From assembly GCA_963457665.1 (NCBI GenBank), contig OY735211.1, forward strand, positions 41,326,382 through 41,390,381: a stretch of 64,000 nucleotides of DNA, written 5' to 3'. Under the pieces are notes generated by a model, which saw only the letters and a list, made by a program, of their open reading frames with translations, made no database searches and was not told the origin of the DNA. Numbering within the stretch: the first letter of the stretch is position 1; each line of letters begins with the position of its first letter. The translations under genes were made by a program, and so were the position numbers. Shown one piece after another: positions 44,725 to 54,685 of the stretch. The DNA is from Thysanoteuthis rhombus (taxonomy: Eukaryota; Mollusca; Cephalopoda; Oegopsida; Thysanoteuthidae).

Positions 44725-46098
44725 TATTTATAGAATCTATGACCTACTTATGTTTTGGATTTTTCAGTTTCTCTGTCCATTACAGGTAACAATTATGCTG
44801 GTATATATATATATCCTCCTCATCACTTAAAGGCAACAATTATGTTGATAAAAATATCTCCAACCTACCATTTGAAACAATAGAGTATTCCATTTGTTTT
44901 AACTGATATCTTGTATGAGATTGCATAGACGTAATCATTTATTTACACTATTAACAGCTTTGAAGTAGGGCACTACTAAGTCTAAAAGTAAGTAAAGCAA
45001 TGCGGAGAAAAATGCTTGAACTACTCAGAAATACAAGGTAGATATTTTATCGTATGCATTTCGGCCTCCAGTATGTATGAATAGTTTATCCTCTGAGAGA
45101 AAAATCATCTAATAGAAATTCTAATATATGCATGAATTTTTTCATGGAGACTAACAAGTCTCTAATACCCAGATGGGAGAGTGTGTGATATAGTTCTTGA
45201 AATAGTGGAATTGGTAAGGATGGTATGGTGAAAGGAAGACTGGACTTGCAGAATTCACAGTGTGGGCAGAAAATAGATTGAATAAACACAGATTGTTTCC
45301 TGTTGAAAGTTTTCTTGATTAGATAGATAAATTCATTGTGCATCAGATGAAGCTTCCATCACAGAGACAGGGCTGGATTCAGTTAGGGCGGGGACTGTAG
45401 CATATGTTATAAAGGGAACTTGAATTAAGAAAATACACACTAATTTCAAAGCGTACGCATTTTCCTCTTGTATAGTAAATAAAATTATTTCTTTCATTCT
45501 ATATGCATCCAGTTATAACGTCTGACATTTCAATGATGATATTCTTTGTTTTTGGTTTGATTTTTAGTCAGTGGCTATGACTTCATTTTCAAATACATTC
45601 ATATTCATGTGTTGTGTATGTATTACATAGATACTAAGTAACCGTGTTAAAATCATAACCCCAATCAAGTGGAATGACTAATTAAAATCGCTAACCTTAA
45701 ACAGTCAGTCATAAAAGTTGAAAACAGTATAGTAATTTATTAATAAAACAAGTGTCAAATCACTGGATCAGAATTGATAGATTGCAAGACTTTAGCGTGG
45801 GATCCCTAAAATTGCATGAGTCACTTTTACCATATAATTAATCTGGCACTGGACAGAGAGAAGCTCAGCATGAAAAACATTGCCAGAATAGAGTTCAGAT
45901 GAGATTTTCTCACATCTTGTGGATGCGTAGCTTGGTAATAGACACAAAGTCTGCAAAGAATGATTCTCCCATTAGTATTGTTACTGCTTGTTATATACAC
46001 TCATCCAACAAGAAAAAATGTTATTTTAAACCAAGGCATTATTTCTAACAAACTTTCAAAATCTGACTAATCAACTTGGTTAAAAGTAAGTTTACAAT
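44725..46098. other. Unassigned DNA
   Basis: About 44790-44890 resembles 15690-15790. A minus open frame of 85 codons at 45086-45343 has no recognisable domain. Confidence 0.45.
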
Positions 46099-46275
46099 GG
46101 TAAATCAATAAGTCCATAGCCTGACACAGTTATTAGCTGAAGTTTAGACTGAAATTTCCACATAGTTCGATCTATGTGATTTATAGAGAAGCGTTGGGTT
46201 AAGTTCATTGACAAAAAGAAATTTTATGTTGGAAATTGAATATTTGTTCTATAAAATAAAAACTCATTTCATAAT
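46099..46275 (+). mobile_element. TIR element family I, copy 2
   Basis: Left terminus GGTAAATCAATAAGTCCATA, interior ATTAGCTGAAGTTTAGACTG and TATTTGTTCTATAAAATAAA; the right terminus is lost. Confidence 0.75.
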
Positions 46276-46282
46276 TTAAAAA

Positions 46283-46692
46283 AGGTTTGGTTAGCCACTC
46301 TATAGTAACCGTAATGTGACCAATCTCTTTTGGCAGCTTTGGGGTGCTTGGGATGATTGATTAAAACTTTGGAAAAAAGAGGTGATCAAAGAATAAGTTA
46401 CTTCTCTCAATTTTTGTCGGGTACTGACCACTAAAAAAGCCTGAATTTCTAGAAAAACAAAGGGATCAATTTAGCATGAAGTTACATGGCAAATTCAGCC
46501 CCTCCACTAGAACATTAAAAAATAACCCAAAAAACGTTTTTTGTAGACATAATAAGGAGTAAATGTTGAAATTATCAGCCCTGAAGATTCATTGGTAAGG
46601 CCTGTACATATGATACGTACATATATTGCCAGCTGGGCCAACTTGAAAACTGTAGAAATCTAGGTTGACAGTTCCAGCTGATGGTTGCTAAT
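46283..46692 (-). mobile_element. TIR element family H, copy 5
   Basis: Both ends visible: GGTTTGGTTAGCCACTCTAT...AGTAACCGTAATGTGACCAA at left, GTTCCAGCTGATGGTTGCTA at right, with the GACATAATAAGGAGTAAATG interior. Confidence 0.85.
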
Positions 46693-47250
46693 ATGGCTGA
46701 TTGTGTGTTTGTGGGAGTGAGAGAGAGAGGAGAGTATGGAATAGAGTTGTGTATGTGTAAGTGTGTCTGTTTGAACATATCTATCAATTTATCTATCTAC
46801 CTATCTACCTATCTATCTGTCTATATATGTGTATATATATAATGTACACTGGAAAGAGTGAGACAGACTCGGGAGTAAAGTGTTTCGAGGTAAGGTTTAT
46901 CAATCCTTAAATGTGAATGGTCCAGATATGTTTCGGGATTTTTCCCATCTCCAGTGGTGTGTGCTGTGTGAGTATATATATATATATATATATATATATG
47001 AACACATGGTTATATGATATGTGTAAGAATTGTATAAGTGCATGTGTGAATGTAATTTCAGATGTGTATGTGTGTATGAGCATGGGTGTGTGAGCATGGG
47101 TTCGTGTGTGTGAGAGAGAGTGTCAGAGAGCATGGGAGTGTGTTGATGTTTTGTGTGTGGTAGAGTGTTTGTGTGTGAATGTGTGAAAGCGTGTGCATGT
47201 GTGTGTGTGCATGTGTGTGTGTGTGTGTGTGCATGCATGTGTGAAATAGG
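46693..47250. repeat. Simple-repeat-rich stretch
   Basis: ATCT repeats 46783-46822, (TA)n 46976-46999, TG-rich 47050-47240. The minus frames with Thr-His runs are artefacts. Confidence 0.85.
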
Positions 47251-47271
47251 AAGAGGGAATGAGAAATATTA

Positions 47272-47560
47272 AAAAAAACTAGTAGAGGAGATCGAGAAAC
47301 AAGACAAGGAATGAAAGAGGAGAAATAGCTGACTTCAATGACTTGAAGAAAATTGGAAAGAAAAGAAAGAAAGAAAGAAGAATGTTGCAATAAAGAAAGA
47401 GAGAGAAAACAAAGAAAGGAGAGAAAGGAGGAGGGAGAGACGATTGAAGGAAGGAGACTAAGAGGAAAAAAAAATGGAGAAAAAGAGTGGGAGTAGAAAA
47501 AAGAGCTAATGAGGAAGAGGAAAGAAAAGGAGGAGAAAAAATATTAAAAAACAACGGAAT
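47272..47560 (+). repeat. Polypurine tract
   Basis: About 290 bp that are almost entirely A and G on the plus strand (GAAAGAAAGAAAG, GGAGGGAGAG, GAGGAAGAGG). Strand asymmetry is also strong at 47880-48000 and 48385-48480. Confidence 0.8.
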
Positions 47561-47606
47561 TCTAATGATGAGTCTATGTACCAATAGGTGAGGTTGGGGG
47601 TTGATC

Positions 47607-47702
47607 ACTGAGAAAGAAACTGCGCATAAGGGTGGGGCAATCTCTGGGAGACAAACCGCGGATAAGGGGGACCACTGAAAGAGAAACCACAGATAAGGGG
47701 TA
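47607..47702 (+). repeat. Three-copy minisatellite
   Basis: Three units of about 30-36 bp, each with (A/G)A(A/G)AGAAAC or GAGACAAAC, then C(G/A)C(G/A)(C/G)ATAAGG, GGG and (C/A)(A/C)(A/C)(T/C). Confidence 0.7.
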
Positions 47703-48003
47703 AACTATAAATTATGTAAATTATTTCTAAAAAGCCGGATTTTAATCTATGATCCCATGCTTGTGAACTCTGATGACATAATTTCACTTGTACCAAGAGA
47801 ATCGATTGGCAAAAAGAGAATGAATGATAGTTCATTGATGACGTCAATTAACTGGGGACGGACAATCCTTCTTATAGAGAGTGAAAACATCGAAAAACAA
47901 TTGGAGAAGAAAAGGTGTATGAGAAAGAGAAAGAGAGCTGAAGAAAATTAAGAAAGGGAAAAAGAATGAAAAAGAAGAAAAGCAAAGGGAGATAACCTAG
48001 AAG
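47703..48003. other. Unassigned DNA
   Basis: Single-copy-looking DNA turning purine-rich; the frame at 47757-47951 is Lys/Arg/Glu-rich at its end because of that. Confidence 0.5.
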
Positions 48004-48017
48004 AAGAAGAAGATGAT

Positions 48018-48089
<72 letters not shown>

Positions 48090-48090
48090 A
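48004..48090 (+). repeat. (GAT)n/(GAC)n microsatellite
   Basis: GAAGAT, GACGAT and pure GAT units. No LINE coding sequence adjoins it, unlike other GAT arrays here. Confidence 0.95.
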
Positions 48091-48820
48091 TAATGAAATT
48101 GAATGCAGACATGGTCATTCCCTGAAAGCAGGTGGGTGTCGAATGCCTCGTTTGTTCCCTCCTGGATCAGGCCTCCTCAATGAAGGGCAAGGGTTTCTAA
48201 AGTTGGAACCTCGTAGAGGCCGGGGATCAAAGGGGTCGTTTTTAATATAACAGTGACAGCGTAGGACGGGGTGCAGCTCAGTTAGTTACACCATAGTCAC
48301 CTTACCTGAAAACCAAAATATGGATATTGCTTCCTCCCTCCCCCACATGCATACACACACCTGAATATTTCCTTGGTGGCATCAGTCGTCCATGAATACA
48401 GATGAAAAAGACGGAAGAGGTGACAAGAGGAAAAAGATGAAAAGAAGAAAGAAGAGGAAGAAGAGGGAAAAGATAACAATGTGTGAAGAAAGTGATTCTT
48501 CCGAGTGTTGTTGTAACATGAATAGCATGTCTTGTATTGATTTTTCCAGTGATACCTGTGTCATTCCCACAGTGACTTTATTATCTGCTCTGTTGAACCA
48601 CGGTTTTTATCCATAACAGATATAAACATGTTGAACACAAGTAACACAATATTATTATTGCAGCCCTCTCGCCACTACTCAAGATTCAGAAGACACATTA
48701 AATGCATTTGATTTCAATTGATTTAATGATCAATAATAAGGCTACGTAGGTTAAAACAGGTTCCTACATTGTCTTTATTCTTTATTAGCTATTTTTATCT
48801 GATCCATATTCAGAGGAGCA

Positions 48821-48825
<5 letters not shown>
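48091..48825. other. Unassigned DNA
   Basis: Contains CTCCTGGATCAGGCCTCCTC near 48160 (distantly like family G) and a purine-rich patch 48410-48480. Confidence 0.45.

Positions 48826-48891
<66 letters not shown>
48826..48891 (+). repeat. (GA)n microsatellite
   Basis: About 65 bp of GA. Confidence 0.97.
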
Positions 48892-48893
<2 letters not shown>

Positions 48894-49049
48894 TGGAGAA
48901 TGAAATTAGGATTTTAACTTGGGAGGGTTCGTTATCATAAAAGTGCATTTTTCATGTTCTCTGCCCTTAACATCAAAGTTCATTGTTCTCTGCTTTTTTT
49001 CATTTTTTAAATTCGTTCTATTGTAAAATTTATTTGAACTATGCATACA

Positions 49050-49230
49050 GATTCTGTCTGTTAAGCTTGTGTTAATATCCGACCAATAAAAATCCCTTAT
49101 TTCCTGATTTTAAATGCATTTATATTGTAAGATTATCTTCAATCGTTTTCAATTTTGCTCAAAATAAGTCCTCTCTGACTATGAAGCTTGAGTTAATTTC
49201 TGACCAATAAAATCCCCAATTTCTGGATTT
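49050..49230 (+). repeat. Two-unit tandem duplication
   Basis: AAGCTTGTGTTAATATCCGA at 49063 and AAGCTTGAGTTAATTTCTGA at 49183 are each followed by CCAATAAAA...TTTC(C/T)(T/G)GATTTT; the offset is about 120 bp. Confidence 0.7.
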
Positions 49231-49241
49231 TTCACATAACA

Positions 49242-49271
49242 TAGATATATATATATATATATATATATATG
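49242..49271. repeat. (TA)n microsatellite
   Basis: Short TA array at the 3' edge of a minus-strand SINE. Confidence 0.95.
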
Positions 49272-49500
49272 ATTATAAATTGCATTATATTATATAGAAA
49301 CATGTTTGAGATGATCTCCCATGATTACATTTTATGTATCACTTGCCCCAGACAACGTAAATAGAATAAACAATTAAAGAAAATTGGGCTGCTGCAGGAA
49401 TCGAAGCTGCGACCGATATGATAACCACTTTAACATAGTGATTGTCTTACAATTGGGTTAAAAAGTTGCTGGTAATGCAAAGTCCCAAATAACCACATTC
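49272..49500 (-). mobile_element. tRNA-derived SINE (family A), near full length
   Basis: On the minus strand: head starting about 49470 with degenerate A box, B box CAGCTTCGATTCC region (49397-49410), GCAGCAGCCC, then the tail TTCTTTAATTGTTTATTCTA...TGGGGCAAGTGATACATAAA...GGGAGATCATCTC. A 16-bp piece of the 5' flank (AATGCAAAGTCCCAAA) recurs inverted at 49606-49621. Confidence 0.8.
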
Positions 49501-49699
49501 ATACCAATTTGTATGTATCCATTTCTTAATACATAACTGTCATGTTGAAAGAGATGAACAGATTGAGAATGAACAAGATGAGAATTTGGTGTGAAAGCAG
49601 TTCTTTGGGACTTTGCATTACTGGTGTGAGGAAAGTATCCAACTATTTTAGATATCACGAGAACTCGATGTGAGGCCTTGATACAACTTGCAATCAATC

Positions 49700-50060
49700 A
49701 GAGGATATCTCCCTGCACATGCACAAACAGACACTCTCCTGTAGGGTTACTCAGTTGATACTTGTGCAAGCTTGTGTACTGCATAACCATTGGAATCAAA
49801 ATGACCATGCCTGTCCATTCTTCATATCTTATGCAAAGGTTCTCAATAAAATACCACATTAACCAGGTCTGCCAGCCCCCATTACAGTCCAGATATAGCT
49901 CCCTGAAACATCTGTTTTTTACCGAAGGGATCCAGGATTGCAGACAAGAATAAGGAGAATGTGTCTGGGCAGCTGATGGAGATCCTGCAAAAGGATTTTT
50001 TTTCATTAGTACTAAATGCTTGGATACTTTTTGGACAGACATCATGTATGTATCCTAACA
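49700..50060 (+). pseudogene. Probable mariner-type transposase remnant
   Basis: The plus strand from about 49870 reads PHYSPDIAP-stop-NICFLPKG, close to the PPYSPDLAPCDFFLFPKL signature around the last two catalytic residues of Transposase_1-type mariners. It continues NKENVSGQLMEILQKDFFSL, similar to the helical C-terminal region of that group. Upstream coding is too decayed to align. This is a different lineage from the copies at 42.3 and 58.1 kb. Confidence 0.5.
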
Positions 50061-50436
50061 TCCTGACGTAAGTCATCAGTAATAATCCCCGGAATCCTCA
50101 TCATTGCAGATGAACTTAGTATCAATTTCTTAGACAAGATGTTGTTACTATTATACAAAGATTTTTTTCTGATCAGTTTCTCTAGCTTTGTCCTTTTCAA
50201 TAAAGTGTTCTGACTGTTGTACCTTGTGACTTTGCCTGAAAACATCATCATTGCTGACAAGGCCAGAGGGTGGAAAGACGAAAATGTTGTGACAAAGACA
50301 ACTAAGACAATGAAATTGGCTCAAAAGAATCAATATATAATCATTATTGTTGCTTCTGGCTAATTAAAAAGTTTGTTCATGAATAAGTATCTACTCAGTA
50401 TTGTACTTTGATCTATGTGGAAAAGTAGGATTCTTC

Positions 50437-50440
<4 letters not shown>
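50061..50440. other. Unassigned DNA
   Basis: May be further decayed transposon sequence; nothing definite. Confidence 0.45.

Positions 50441-50479
<39 letters not shown>
50441..50479. repeat. (TA)n microsatellite
   Basis: TA array at the left edge of the hammerhead-bearing repeat. Confidence 0.95.
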
Positions 50480-50481
<2 letters not shown>

Positions 50482-50483
<2 letters not shown>

Positions 50484-50779
50484 GCTCCTCTATTCAGGGT
50501 TGAGCACTCTTTAAGTGAGATAACTCATCCATTGTAAGCTTATGCAATGCTCTTCCATAGGAATAGAGCACTCTGTTGGGTGAGGAGTTTCTGCGTAAAT
50601 GAATATATTGCTTAAATTCAGCCTTACTGACCACCCAGTTCCGTAGTTCAGAGGTAGGATATCGGCCTCTGGGTTCGATTTAAGGGTTTCAATTCTGCCT
50701 CGCGGTACTGGATGGGTTAAAAGTCTATAGCCACACTGAAGAGATGTAATACATCGAAACAACTGTCTGTGGATGACAC

Positions 50780-50784
<5 letters not shown>
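50482..50784 (+). mobile_element. Hammerhead-bearing SINE-like repeat (family E), copy 2
   Basis: Order on the plus strand: GCTCCTCTATTCAGGGTTGA, GCTTATGCAATGCTCTTCCA, GAATATATTGCTTAAATTCA, CAGTTCCGTAGTTCAGAGGT (pol III A box-like), a GGTTTCAATTCTGCC B-box-like segment, TACTGGATGGG, and the ribozyme at 50731-50772. Ends in TA. The tRNA-like middle suggests internal pol III transcription (inference). Confidence 0.8.
50731..50772 (+). ncRNA. Hammerhead ribozyme motif
   Basis: Stem I CCACA/TGTGG, core CTGAAGA, stem II GATGT-AAT-ACATC, GAAA, minimal stem III (ACAACTGT) and cleavage triplet GTC (after 50767). All universally conserved core positions I can check are present. Confidence 0.85.

Positions 50785-50812
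<28 letters not shown>
50785..50812. repeat. (TA)n microsatellite
   Basis: Short TA array between two family E copies. Confidence 0.95.
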
Positions 50813-50818
<6 letters not shown>

Positions 50819-50819
50819 A

Positions 50820-50861
50820 CCACACTGAAGAGTTGTAATACAACAAAACAGCTGTCTGTGG
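50820..50861 (+). ncRNA. Hammerhead ribozyme motif, G12 lost
   Basis: CCACA/TGTGG, CTGAAGA, GTTGT-AAT-ACAAC, then AAAA in place of GAAA, ACAGCTGT and GTC. The G-to-A change at the invariant G12 should abolish cleavage. Confidence 0.75.
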
Positions 50862-51099
50862 ATGACACAATAATCAAAGATCCCCTATTCAGGGCTGAGT
50901 GAGGTAACTCGTTCATTGTAAGCTTATGCAATGCTCTTCCATGGATGGGGAATATATATGCTAAATAAATATATCACCTATATTCAGCCTTACTGACCAT
51001 TCAGTTCTGTGGCGCAGATGTAGTATACCGGCCTCCTGGTCTGAAGCCAAGGTTTCAACCTTCCTCGTGGTACTGGATGGGATAATTGATAGTCTACAG

Positions 51100-51141
51100 C
51101 CACACTGAAGAGTTGTAATACAACGAAACAGCTTTCTGTGG
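51100..51141 (+). ncRNA. Hammerhead ribozyme motif
   Basis: CCACA/TGTGG, CTGAAGA, GTTGT-AAT-ACAAC, GAAA, then CAGCTTTC, so the triplet is TTC rather than GTC and the stem III C-G pair is lost. Probably weak or inactive. Confidence 0.75.
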
Positions 51142-51150
51142 ATGACATAA

Positions 51151-51172
51151 TGATATATATATATATATGTAT
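51151..51172. repeat. (TA)n microsatellite
   Basis: Short TA array separating family E from a PLE terminus. Confidence 0.95.
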
Positions 51173-51330
51173 ATATATTACATATGGTACAGATCAGGTT
51201 AGCAATATAGTGTAATATAAAGCAATGTCTAATATATGATGGATTTATTTCAGACTGCTCGATACATTTAATTTCATACTTTGAAAGTCAAGTTGCTTTA
51301 GAGTAGAGCTGAAACTATATGATAGGAAGT

Positions 51331-51385
51331 GGAATCGCTACACAAACAAGTTTATGGTTCTGCCCTCTCTGGGCCTCATCAGGTG
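51331..51385 (-). ncRNA. PLE hammerhead motif, left arm
   Basis: Minus strand: CTGATGA, stem II GCCC-AGAGA-GGGC (perfect), GAAC instead of GAAA, CATAAAC/GTTTGTG stem III, triplet GTA, GCGAT. A15.1 is changed, so activity is doubtful. Confidence 0.65.
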
Positions 51386-51390
51386 AAAAT

Positions 51391-51445
51391 CACCTGATGA
51401 GGCCCAGAGAGGGCAGAACCATAAACATTTTTGTGTAGCGAATCC
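51391..51445 (+). ncRNA. PLE hammerhead motif, right arm
   Basis: Plus-strand mirror of the left arm with the same private GAAC change and stem II GCCC/GGGC. Ends GTGTAGCGAATCC. Confidence 0.65.
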
Positions 51446-51460
51446 ACTTCCTATCATTTA

Positions 51461-51463
<3 letters not shown>

Positions 51464-51491
<28 letters not shown>

Positions 51492-51492
51492 C
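51464..51492. repeat. (TA)n microsatellite
   Basis: TA array directly after the foldback. Confidence 0.95.
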
Positions 51493-52249
51493 AGAACCAG
51501 TCCAGAGTGGGACTGTAATAATATATTTTTTCACAATACAATATGTAATGCCATATGTGACCCATAATACAATATTTATAACAATATAAAATTTATTTCA
51601 GAAATGCCACAGAAATGTGTTTCCACGGTTTTAAAGTGTTTGCTTCCAAAAGATATCAAATAAAATGAGTATTTTATTGTTTTATTGGTGATTATAAAAA
51701 TGACTTGTTGCCAATGACTATCAGTATTTTGACAGAACATAATGACTAGAATTCATATCAATAGCACAATTAACCTCAGGGCAGACAAAATACTGTCCCT
51801 GATTTCAAATACATAATCTCAGTCTGACTTGATCTGATTAGAAGTACATTAATGCCCATTGGCTTCATGCATTATTCTCCAATGTTTTAAAAAAATGAGT
51901 GTCCATATTTTTGATAATACTGAATAAGGATGTCTTCATACAAAGAATACAACCTGTTCAAATGATTCACAGTTTAGTTTATAATGAGGAAAATAGTACT
52001 TGTTATAAACTTGTTCATGGTTTTATTTCGCTGAACTTGGAAATGATACACTGGAAATAATTACTGAAAATTCGGTGAGTGTGCATTTAATATTAAAAGA
52101 GATGTAGCAATTTATCTGCTGCCTCTTTGTTATTATTTCTCCAGTAACGGCTGATGCCAAATGTGCTTAGGGCATACTGTAGAGAAATCAGTCAGGAAAG
52201 TAAACAAATATGGCTGCCAGGAAGAAAAGAGTTAAATGGTCATTTTTTT
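51493..52249. other. Unassigned DNA
   Basis: Very CpG-poor, AT-rich; may include the 3' end of the hAT element on the right. Confidence 0.5.
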
Positions 52250-53060
52250 TTTCTCAAGAGAAATAAGTTTAGTAACATTGTCACTATCTAGTGCTGCTTT
52301 TTGTGCAGACAATATCATCAGCTTGGGAAAATAACTCTCTCACTTGGTTCTGATGTTACAGGAATTGCCAAACACGTTTTGGCTACCTTTGCCACCTGTG
52401 GGTGCATGTTGATTGTCTTGACACCGTACTGATTATGGGAATAGGTGATTCATTTGTGTATCTTGCAATTTCTTCCTCAAATTGCACGTGCATTGATTTG
52501 CCAGGTTCAATTTTTACGAAAAAAAAACAAAAAACAAAAACAAAACAAGATTCCCGGAGAAACCATTGTTGATTTTGAACATTATTGTTCATCATCATTC
52601 TGTAATGGAATAACCAGGTTTTTTTTTGTTGTTATGATGGGTAGGTCTTGTAGCATTATCTCAACATCACTATCAATTGTGTTAGGAGCCTCTGCATTTG
52701 ATTTGGTTTCAACTTGTTCAGTCTAGGAAGACAGTTCACATTTTGATACAACTGATACAACTTAATATCCGTTCGTGTGTTAACATCTAACTGGGGTAAC
52801 TATTTTAATCTTGCTGAGCTCTGGAGGAGGAAATTCTCCTCATGATCTTCACCATGCCTCTTCTTGAGGTCTTTCTACATACTTTCCTCCATCTGCCTCA
52901 GTACATCTGAAACCTCTTCATGAAGCCTCATTTTCTGCGGTATCATATCTCTCAGCATGATGATTGATGAGATTGTTGGGTACTTTTCTGAACGCAGAAT
53001 GATGGTCAATGTTTTCATGACCTTGAGAACACTGATAGAAATACATTTTTTTCAAGTCAA
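52250..53060 (-). pseudogene. hAT-family (ZBED-like) transposase remnant
   Basis: On the minus strand the 5' part reads VLKVMKTLTIILRSEKYPTI then SSIIMLRDMI, VSDVLRQMEESM-stop-KDLKKRHG and EENFLLQSSARLK. This corresponds to the hAT region LKPFEEAT...SGEKYPTLS...LDPRFK. The 3' part reads AKTCLAIPVTSEPSERVIF and, after a one-base shift, FSQADDIVCTKSS and ALDSDNVTKLISLE. This is the hAT C-terminal dimerisation block (family: IPATSVPSERVFS.AGDIV..KRSSL). Stops, frameshifts and a poly-A patch near 52520 show decay. The BED finger and first catalytic Asp are not found. hAT transposases excise and insert DNA with 8-bp duplications; no termini were identified. Confidence 0.85.
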
Positions 53061-53371
53061 AGTGCCTGACCTTTTCAAATCTCAATAAAATATGTTGTCA
53101 GAGCAAAATGTGTTCATGTTTCAGAAATCCCTGAAAAAATTTTAATCAATTTGATTCGTTTTCTAGAATTAACCTGACAGGGGCTAATTAATATGCTGAT
53201 TGGAAAAACTAGAAACTACAATTTACTCTGAAATGCTGCATTGTTTAGTTATCGTTTCATTTGATATGTTTAGAATGTATCTTATATAGTGGTATGTAAA
53301 GCAAGAAAAGATCTTACAGGAATTTTTTTTGAGCGAATTTAATTGATTTCTGAGAACCACACAATGTTGAC
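53061..53371. other. Unassigned DNA
   Basis: Probably the flank or decayed 5' part of the hAT element; nothing definite. Confidence 0.45.
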
Positions 53372-53716
53372 TGAATGAACCATACTGAACCTCACATGGA
53401 GAGATCACAAGACAGCACAATATACAAGGGAAAAGATGGGAGTCCAGGATATCATAGAATCCATTAGAAAAGTCAAATGGCAATGGGCTGGTCATGTTGA
53501 AAGAATGGTAGACGACCGATGGACATCACGACTCACAACATGGATTCCCAGACATTACATGCAAAATTAAGGCCAGCAGAATACAAGATGGAGAGATGAA
53601 CTAAAAACTCGGAAAGTTTTGCCTCGGCGCCCTTGATAGAGAGGTCTGGTGAATCCTGGGGAAGATCAATGTCCAATGACAGATAAAAGAATGATTATGA
53701 TGATCATGATGATGAA
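53372..53716 (+). mobile_element. RTE-like LINE 3' fragment
   Basis: NLTWRDHKTAQYTREKMGVQ, IRKVKWQWAGHVERMVDDRW, SRLTTWIPRHYM and LDREVW-like blocks with frame breaks, then an imperfect GAT tail (53694-53716). Confidence 0.9.
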
Positions 53717-54685
53717 TTGATTTAGAACATTCTTTTTTGATATTGGGGGGAATTGTAGATTGTGAAATGCTTTTATATAGTAAGGATTTTATTAAAACTT
53801 GGAAAAACATGGCTTAATAAAAACTGAAAACTTACTGTATTTTTTTCTGTTTATTAATTATTTTAAGTATAGTCAAATGTACAAATGCCTGAAAGCAACA
53901 GACGTCAGTCTATAGAATGCATAATTGTCCACATTACACACTTTCATCTTCACCCGTCTGTGCTGGGAGATGATTATTATTGATTGCTATAAATTTTTTA
54001 AAATGTCAACACGAGCATCACCTTCCCCAAATGGTATCCTCTTTGGAGGGGTGAGGAGAGAGAGTGTTTCCAAGTTCATTTGTGATAAAATAGTAAATAA
54101 GACTTTAAAACAGTCAGTGCCATGTTGTTATTCATGAAAATTTGTTTTTTGTCTTTTTCCTTTCGAGCCAAAAAAATGCAAAAATCCAGAACAGCATTTT
54201 TGATTATCTTTATCAAAATAAGCTGAAAAAGTAGTTTGTATCGCCACAAAATATTACGTATCGCCAAACTAAAAAAATAACGATATATCGATATGCCAAT
54301 GAATCGTTGCACCTCGAGTACAGGGGAGAAAAGACAGTGCCATAAACTGGGTGTTTCTTCCAATTACTAGTCCTTTCCCTGAATTTGTCTGTCCTGTGTT
54401 GTCCTCACAGGCCTTTAGTGATCCTGTGCCAGGCGTAGAGTCATCTTCAAAATCTTAGTCTGCGAGGCCAAGCCATTATGAAGACCATGTCATGTATAAA
54501 TGTGATCTCTTTATTTAATTTGATGTTTTCACCAGATCATACTGGCTTCTTCAATATGAACAGGCAAAACATTGGAATAGGGTGAAGAAATCTTATTCAT
54601 CCGCGAATGTGGTCTTCTTAATTGTCTTTTTCACTCTAATATTGTTGGATGAAATATAATCCACATTGATACATAATATAGTACA
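53717..54685. other. Unassigned DNA
   Basis: Nothing recognised; frames 53925-54137 (+) and 54076-54363 (-) are short and without features. Confidence 0.5.

Larger units (their letters stand above)
50813..51152 (+). mobile_element. Family E repeat with two ribozymes (retrozyme-like)
   Basis: One full unit bounded by hammerheads at 50820-50861 and 51100-51141, whose starts are exactly 280 bp apart; the unit between predicted cleavage sites is 50857-51136. It contains the Pol III-like region TGTGGCGCAGATGTAGTATA (51009-51028) and GGTTTCAACCTTCC (51052-51065). The dimer-like layout is what retrozymes and tandem ribozyme satellites show. Confidence 0.8.
51176..51460. mobile_element. PLE terminus ending in a foldback palindrome
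   Basis: Left part matches the PLE terminus at 25272-25502 (ATGGTACAGATCAGGTTAGC onward, minus orientation). The end is duplicated as an inverted repeat: arms 51320-51386 and 51390-51456 with a 3-nt loop, each arm holding one hammerhead. Confidence 0.85.

Noticed and set aside
45086..45343. 85-codon minus-strand frame containing CPHCEFC
   Set aside because: The Cys spacing alone is not a zinc-binding domain, and no family or splice signals support it.
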